The position numbers and the translations under genes were made by a program. From Micromonospora sp. PLK6-60 (GTDB lineage Bacteria > Actinomycetota > Actinomycetes > Mycobacteriales > Micromonosporaceae): a stretch of 64,000 nucleotides of DNA. Position 1 is the stretch's first letter. Every line of letters begins with the position of its first letter. The stretch is taken from contig NZ_JAIOAA010000003.1 in the NCBI RefSeq assembly GCF_019890675.1, positions 558,001 through 622,000 on the forward strand, written 5' to 3'. The notes beneath the pieces are model-generated. The model did no database searches. It was not told where the DNA came from and was given only the letters and a program-made list of their open reading frames with translations. This document shows positions 60,673 through 64,000 of this stretch, piece by piece.

Positions 60673-61581
60673 TCAGTACGTGCCGTAGTCGCCCATCTCG
60701 TCGGCGACGCCCATTTCCCGGGCGAGCCAACGCTCGCGCTGAGCCTCTAAATCTGCGAGATTCACCTCTGCCATTTTGAGATCCAAGCTGGTCATCGGGA
60801 AAATCCATCGCTCACACACGTAGCGCGCCGAGTCCCACTTCGCTTCAGAGATGGGCTGCTTCCGGTTCTCGATCGACTTCTCGATCACGGCAACATTGAG
60901 AGGGTGAAGGTCGGACCAATGCATGCTGTCGTCAGCTTCCACTCCGTCCCACACGGAACGCGTGGCGGCTAGCCCCTCCTCGGTGAGCAAACCAATGTCA
61001 TGCATAGCAGCGACTAGCCGGACGGCGACACTGGTGGGAGGCGCAGTCTGGTAAGGCTCGTCAAAGGCGGCAGCTCGATCGGCGGGACCTGTCCAGCGAC
61101 GATTCCCGTTTTCGTCTTCGATGTAATCGACGTAGAGCCGTTCCTCGCGGCCAGATATCACTTCGTTGCCGAAGATCCAATCCACGTCCATCGGACCATC
61201 TAGGTAGTACTGCTGACGCCAAAAATCGACATAGCGCCGGACCTCGGCGAGGTCGGCGGGCGACCCATCGTATGCCTTGACGTATAGGCCGCGCGCAAGG
61301 TGGTCGTAGAAGGAGTAGAGACCTGTTTTCACCGCAGCGTGGTTTCTCCATCCCGCGCGAGCGAGATCCATCAGGATCAAGACCTTCGCTGCCTCCTCCT
61401 CTGCGAAACAACGAAGTACCGCAGCGCCACGGTGGTGCCGGGCGTTGCCGAGGGTGCAGGCGTCGGCCTCCAGCGCGGCTACGCTGTCGGCCAACAGTTC
61501 CGTGCCCTCAGCCAGTACGGCGAACCGTTTGGCCTCCGGCACTTGTACGAGCATCCTGAGTCGTCGCGGCAGCACTGGCAC
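60673..61581 (-). CDS. AbiV-like (HEPN-type) abortive-infection protein
   Basis: 302 residues from GTG 61581, or 293 from the ATG at 61554. The N-terminal half carries the AbiV-like pattern ADSVAALEADACTLGNARHH followed by GAAVLRCFAEEEAAKVLILM, where the E-E-x-A-K motif on a long helix is characteristic. The rest (about 150 residues) is unlike AbiV, which is usually near 200 residues. AbiV proteins block phage translation in lactococci. A defence role here is inference from the family pattern and the island position. Confidence 0.6.
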   Translation of the reverse strand: MPVLPRRLRMLVQVPEAKRFAVLAEGTELLADSVAALEADACTLGNARHHRGAAVLRCFAEEEAAKVLILMDLARAGWRNHAAVKTGLYSFYDHLARGLYVKAYDGSPADLAEVRRYVDFWRQQYYLDGPMDVDWIFGNEVISGREERLYVDYIEDENGNRRWTGPADRAAAFDEPYQTAPPTSVAVRLVAAMHDIGLLTEEGLAATRSVWDGVEADDSMHWSDLHPLNVAVIEKSIENRKQPISEAKWDSARYVCERWIFPMTSLDLKMAEVNLADLEAQRERWLAREMGVADEMGDYGTY

Positions 61582-61833
61582 ATAGTCGCGTGGCGCGAGG
61601 CAAGCGGCAAACTGGTTATCGGGATGTAGGCATCAGCGGGGATCTGGCGGTGCGGTGCGAACCTATGTGCCGGCGGGTGAACGGCCTGCCGACAGCAACG
61701 CTGACAGCAATGAGCCTGGACCATGACAGCCTGCGACGGCGGGGCACGAACGAGTGCCCGAGGTCTCGGACGCGGATAGACGCCGCTGGACGTAGCGCCC
61801 AGAACTTACAAGCGAGGGCTCATCGGCCGAGGG

Positions 61834-62235
61834 CTAGCGCCCCACGCGTACGCGGTCGGCGGCGTACAACTCGCGGGAGCCGTCGGCGCGGAAGACCACG
61901 AGCACCGGGACGCCTTCGCCGATCTCCAGCTCACGGCGTTCGGCCGGCGTCGGCATACGGGCGGAGGCGGTGTCACCCTTGAGCAGGGTCACCGTCTCGG
62001 CCGGCTCGACGGCCCGGACGAAGGTCCCGCGCGGCGGTTTTACGATCACGAGCCCTTCCGACCGGAGTAGCGCTATCGCCTGCCGCACACTCGTGCGGCT
62101 CAGCCCGTGCTCTTGAGCCAGCCGCAGCTCACTCGGCAGCGACGCGCCGGGCGCGAGGTCGCCAGACGTGATCCGGTTCCGCAGGAGGTCTGCGAGCTGC
62201 CGAAACACGGCCCGATCTGAGCTGGGATCGATCAC
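61834..62235 (-). CDS. korSA-like: GntR family regulator, KorSA-like
   Basis: 133 residues from GTG 62235. The GntR winged helix is at about 10-75 (LADLLRNRITSGDLAPGASL, RLAQEHGLSRTSVRQAIALL), followed by a short ligand part. In pSAM2 KorSA represses pra and transfer genes and keeps the element integrated. The two ACAGTYCTAC repeats upstream (62257-62290) are likely operators. A 252-bp stretch to the AbiV-like gene shows nothing else. Confidence 0.85.
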   Translation of the reverse strand: MIDPSSDRAVFRQLADLLRNRITSGDLAPGASLPSELRLAQEHGLSRTSVRQAIALLRSEGLVIVKPPRGTFVRAVEPAETVTLLKGDTASARMPTPAERRELEIGEGVPVLVVFRADGSRELYAADRVRVGR

Positions 62236-62256
62236 GAAAGTGACGCTACGTGTCCG

Positions 62257-62290
62257 ACAGTTCTACATCTTATTGTATCTACAGTCCTAC
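62257..62290. promoter_or_regulatory. Direct repeats ACAGTYCTAC, candidate KorSA operators
   Basis: ACAGTTCTAC at 62257-62266 and ACAGTCCTAC at 62281-62290 lie 21 bases upstream of the GntR start, around an AT-rich TTATTGTATC. Confidence 0.55.
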
Positions 62291-62379
62291 GTCGGTACGG
62301 TGAAGAGCAGGTGCGGCGGTCGGATGACCAGCTCAGGCCCGGCCGCCGTGCCGTCGATCCATGCCCGAGGGGAGATCCG

Positions 62380-62565
62380 GTGCAGCGCGTCTCGTACGAG
62401 GAGTACCTGGTAGCCGTCGCCCTCACCCTCGCCCGTCGGCACCGGCCGGTCTGGTCCTGGCGGAAGTGGCGGCGGATCTGCCGCTGCGGAGCCGACCTGC
62501 CCTGCCACAACCGGCACCGCATTCCCATTAATCGCGGCCACTGGCCCGGAGAGGAGACGCAGTGA
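62380..62565 (+). CDS. Small Cys/Trp-rich element protein
   Basis: 61 residues from GTG 62380 (GAGGGGAGATCC upstream): VQRVSYEEYLVAVALTLARR, then PVWSWRKWRRICRCGADLPC with four cysteines suggesting a metal site. This type of small gene is found beside regulators of integrative elements, function unknown. It overlaps the next gene (GTGA). Confidence 0.65.
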   Translation: MQRVSYEEYLVAVALTLARRHRPVWSWRKWRRICRCGADLPCHNRHRIPINRGHWPGEETQ

Positions 62566-62741
62566 ACGCCGACCAGGAGCACGCGATCCTGGCCGTACAC
62601 GTCCGGGGAATCGACGGCATGTGCGTCGGCTGCCGCGCCTGGTGGTCACGCCTGGCCCCGTACCCGTGCTGGCAGCTGGACTGGGCGACCAGCCGGCAGG
62701 CCCGGACGATCACGACCCGCTTCCTCGGCGGTGTGCGGTGA
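62562..62741 (+). CDS. Small Cys/Trp-rich element protein 2
   Basis: 59 residues from GTG 62562, overlapping both neighbours by four bases. It contains MCVGCRAWWSRLAPYPCWQL, with a CxxC and a third Cys near Trp residues. No family is recognised; the overlaps at both ends support coding. Confidence 0.6.
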   Translation: MNADQEHAILAVHVRGIDGMCVGCRAWWSRLAPYPCWQLDWATSRQARTITTRFLGGVR

Positions 62742-63046
62742 CCACCCACGGCCCCGTCATGCCGATCTGGAGCTGCGGCGGCTGCAACGCCGCCTGGCCC
62801 TGCCCTACCCGCCGCCGGGAACTACAGGCCGAGTTCGCGCACGCCCCGGTGTCCCTCGCCCTCTACCTCGGCTCCTACCTCATCCAGGCCGCCGAAGACC
62901 TGACATGGGTGCCAGCCGGCGCCCTACACGGCAGGTTCCTCGGGTGGACCCGGGAGGCGGGCGAAACCGCGCCAGCAGTACAGCAGCGAAGTACAGCAAC
63001 CGTGCCCGCCGAACCCGGCCGAGATCCGCGCCAGCAGCCCGGATGA
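62738..63046 (+). CDS. Element-end protein with Cys-rich N-terminus
   Basis: 102 residues from GTG 62738. The start PIWSCGGCNAAWPCPTRRRE holds CxxC and a third Cys; LQAEFAHAPVSLALYLGSYL is helical; WVPAGALHGRFLGWTR follows. The last 25 residues are encoded by the arm-type integrase site and its surroundings (VQQRSTATVP). It is the third gene of an overlapping trio and the last one before attR. Confidence 0.65.
   Translation: MTTHGPVMPIWSCGGCNAAWPCPTRRRELQAEFAHAPVSLALYLGSYLIQAAEDLTWVPAGALHGRFLGWTREAGETAPAVQQRSTATVPAEPGRDPRQQPG
62978..62998. promoter_or_regulatory. Arm-type integrase site, right end
   Basis: The same tandem octamer GTACAGCA-GCGAA-GTACAGCA as at 52579, lying 83 bases before attR and inside the last small gene. 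Confidence 0.75.
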
Positions 63047-63081
63047 CCTCGCACCGCATCCGATCCGGCCGGCTCGCCGGC

Positions 63082-63121
63082 AATCCATAGGTTCAGGGTT
63101 CGAGTCCCTGGCGGCCCACTC
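63082..63121. other. attR
   Basis: 40-base copy of the tRNA-Lys 3' end, identical to 52487-52526. It carries only the 3' part, so it is not a tRNA gene. Confidence 0.93.
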
Positions 63122-63166
63122 ACTCTGCTCGCCGCGAACGACGTTCGGACCGTGTCGGGGCGTCGC

Positions 63167-63510
63167 TCAGCCTTCGCCGGCGATCGGCTCCTGCCAGGGA
63201 TCGATAACCTCGACGCCCGTATCGGTGAAGTCCTTGCTGTTTCGGGTGGCGAGAACGGCAACCTGGGTCCGGCAGATGGCGGCAATCTGGGCGTCGAACC
63301 CGTCGATCGGGTGACCGAGCCTCTACCGGCCGGCGACGACGTCGGCATAGGCGCCGGCCGCCGCGAGGTCGAAGGTCAGCACTTGGCGAGGGAAGGCGGC
63401 GAAGACCTCGTTGGCGGCCTGGTGCGGCGATTCCCTGCGGTGACCCTCGGGCAGCCGCGCAACTTCTCTCGCACCGCGTCGTCGAGATCTCTGATGCTGA
63501 TTGCCGCCAT
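63167..63510 (-). pseudogene. Wrecked FitAB/VapBC-type toxin-antitoxin pair
   Basis: Starting at 63510 the sequence reads MAAISIRDLDDAVREKLR, the beginning of a FitA-type ribbon-helix-helix antitoxin. It then shifts into another frame that is the second half of a PIN-domain toxin (ESPHQAANEVFAAFPRQVLT, then AYADVVAGR). A TAG stop at 63323-63325 replaces the usual Glu codon, after which RLGHPIDGFDAQIAAICRTQ and NSKDFTDTGVEVIDPWQEP follow to a TGA at 63167. The antitoxin C-terminus and toxin N-terminus are deleted and the toxin is broken by a stop, so neither is functional. Confidence 0.82.
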
Positions 63511-63705
63511 CGCCTTATCCTCCGCTCCGACGGGTGACAGCAATGCTATCGCCGCACACCGGACGGGCCGCCACTCGACGCCCGCACGATCCGGCCAGAC
63601 CACGGAGGCCGGGGCCGATGAGGCCGGGCGGCCCGGCTGGTCTACCCCGGGTCAGAGCGAGACGAGGAGAAGGCCGGAGTGCTGGGCGTCGGGAGAGGTC
63701 AGTTG

Positions 63706-64000
63706 ATGTTGCCGAACGAGACCCCGCGGCGGATCAACGTCAATGACGTTGAGCTTTGCGTCGAGACCTTCGGTGATCCGGAGGATCCGCCGGTGCTGCT
63801 CATCGGCGTCACCATGCTGAGCTGGCCGGACGAGCTGTGCGCGGCGCTGACCGGGCGCTACGTGGTGCGTTACGACCTGCGGGATGCCGGCCAGTCGACG
63901 TTCGTCGACCCGGACGCGCCCGCGTACGACCTGCGTGATCTGGTGACCGACGCGGCGGAGCTACTGCTGGCCCTGGAGTTGAGGGGTACGCACGTGGTCG
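63706..64000 (+). CDS. Alpha/beta hydrolase (partial, runs off the right end)
   Basis: 98 residues are visible from the ATG at 63706 (GGGAGAGG upstream): MLPNETPRRINVNDVELCVE, then PVLLIGVTMLSWPDELCAAL, VVRYDLRDAGQSTFVDPDAP and YDLRDLVTDAAELLLALELR. The YDLRDxGxS motif with the preceding M-x-SWP is typical of RdmC/aclacinomycin-methylesterase-like hydrolases. The nucleophile elbow lies past the window. Substrate unknown. Confidence 0.8.
   Translation, partial: MLPNETPRRINVNDVELCVETFGDPEDPPVLLIGVTMLSWPDELCAALTGRYVVRYDLRDAGQSTFVDPDAPAYDLRDLVTDAAELLLALELRGTHVV

Larger units (their letters stand above)
52487..63121. mobile_element. Integrative element of pSAM2/AICE type in tRNA-Lys
   Basis: A 40-bp direct repeat (52487-52526 and 63082-63121) from the tRNA 3' end bounds a 10,595-bp unit. 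Inside are a tyrosine integrase next to the left end, an HUH-type Rep fused to an excisionase, a KorSA-like GntR regulator and three small genes at the right end. A cargo of toxin, HEPN-like and membrane proteins with lower GC fills the middle. No FtsK/Tra-type transfer gene and no spread genes are seen, so it probably cannot transfer alone. Confidence 0.9.

Noticed and set aside
63082..63121. Second tRNA-Lys gene
   Set aside because: Only the 3' part of the tRNA is present; it is the attR copy.

Overview
The window is chromosomal DNA from a high-GC filamentous actinomycete, most likely Micromonospora or a close relative in the Micromonosporaceae. This rests on the very high GC content, many GTG starts, leaderless promoters, the gene families present, and five copies of a 59-bp dispersed element. 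Genus-level placement is inference, because no database could be searched.

1-13.3 kb is a respiratory block on the minus strand: mqnL/mqnP/mqnM-like (UbiD/UbiA/UbiX) menaquinone genes, then ResA-CcdA-ResB-ResC cytochrome c maturation, a histidine phosphatase and hemL. An alpha/beta hydrolase, an AhpD-like protein with a MarR regulator, and a secreted metallophosphoesterase are interspersed. 13.4-24.2 kb is signalling: a STAS protein, an ABC-2 exporter with a GbsR/MarR-type regulator, a receiver protein beside a 1457-residue poly-HAMP hybrid kinase, and an RsbW-GAF-SpoIIE phosphatase. 24.3-34 kb holds an FAD oxidase with a LexA-type box, an S9 peptidase, a PLP ammonia-lyase, a deacetylase-glycosyltransferase fusion, a DinB-like protein and an AraC regulator, separated by minisatellites and the 59-bp element. 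34-40.1 kb is a six-gene stressosome operon (rsbR-rsbS-rsbT, an RsbX-like phosphatase, a sensor kinase and a receiver-RsbU phosphatase) divergent from an RsbV-like gene. 40.1-52.1 kb is mixed: MFS/FadR, mscL, a small gene with the second LexA-type box, PPOX, LuxR, PP2C, Eis-like, SDR, ZIP, a secreted beta-helix protein, an epimerase and DUF1772.

52.5-63.1 kb is an integrative element of the pSAM2/AICE type in the 3' end of tRNA-Lys(TTT). It has 40-bp att repeats, matching arm-type sites at both ends, a tyrosine integrase, an HUH-type replication initiator fused in frame to an excisionase, a KorSA-like GntR regulator and three small end genes. No Tra/FtsK-type transfer gene was found. The middle carries lower-GC cargo: a Doc/Fic toxin with a long extension and a small partner gene, two membrane-anchored proteins, a HEPN-like protein, an AbiV-like protein and an orphan. 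This is a candidate defence island. A 185-bp nested palindromic structure lies between rep and the cargo. Outside attR is a wrecked FitAB-type toxin-antitoxin pair, and the start of an alpha/beta hydrolase runs off the right end.

The parts that look least described are the 59-bp element (it supplies stop codons and is translated inside ccdA), the pair of identical LexA-type boxes, the stressosome/two-component operon, and the cargo with the Rep-Xis fusion of the integrated element.
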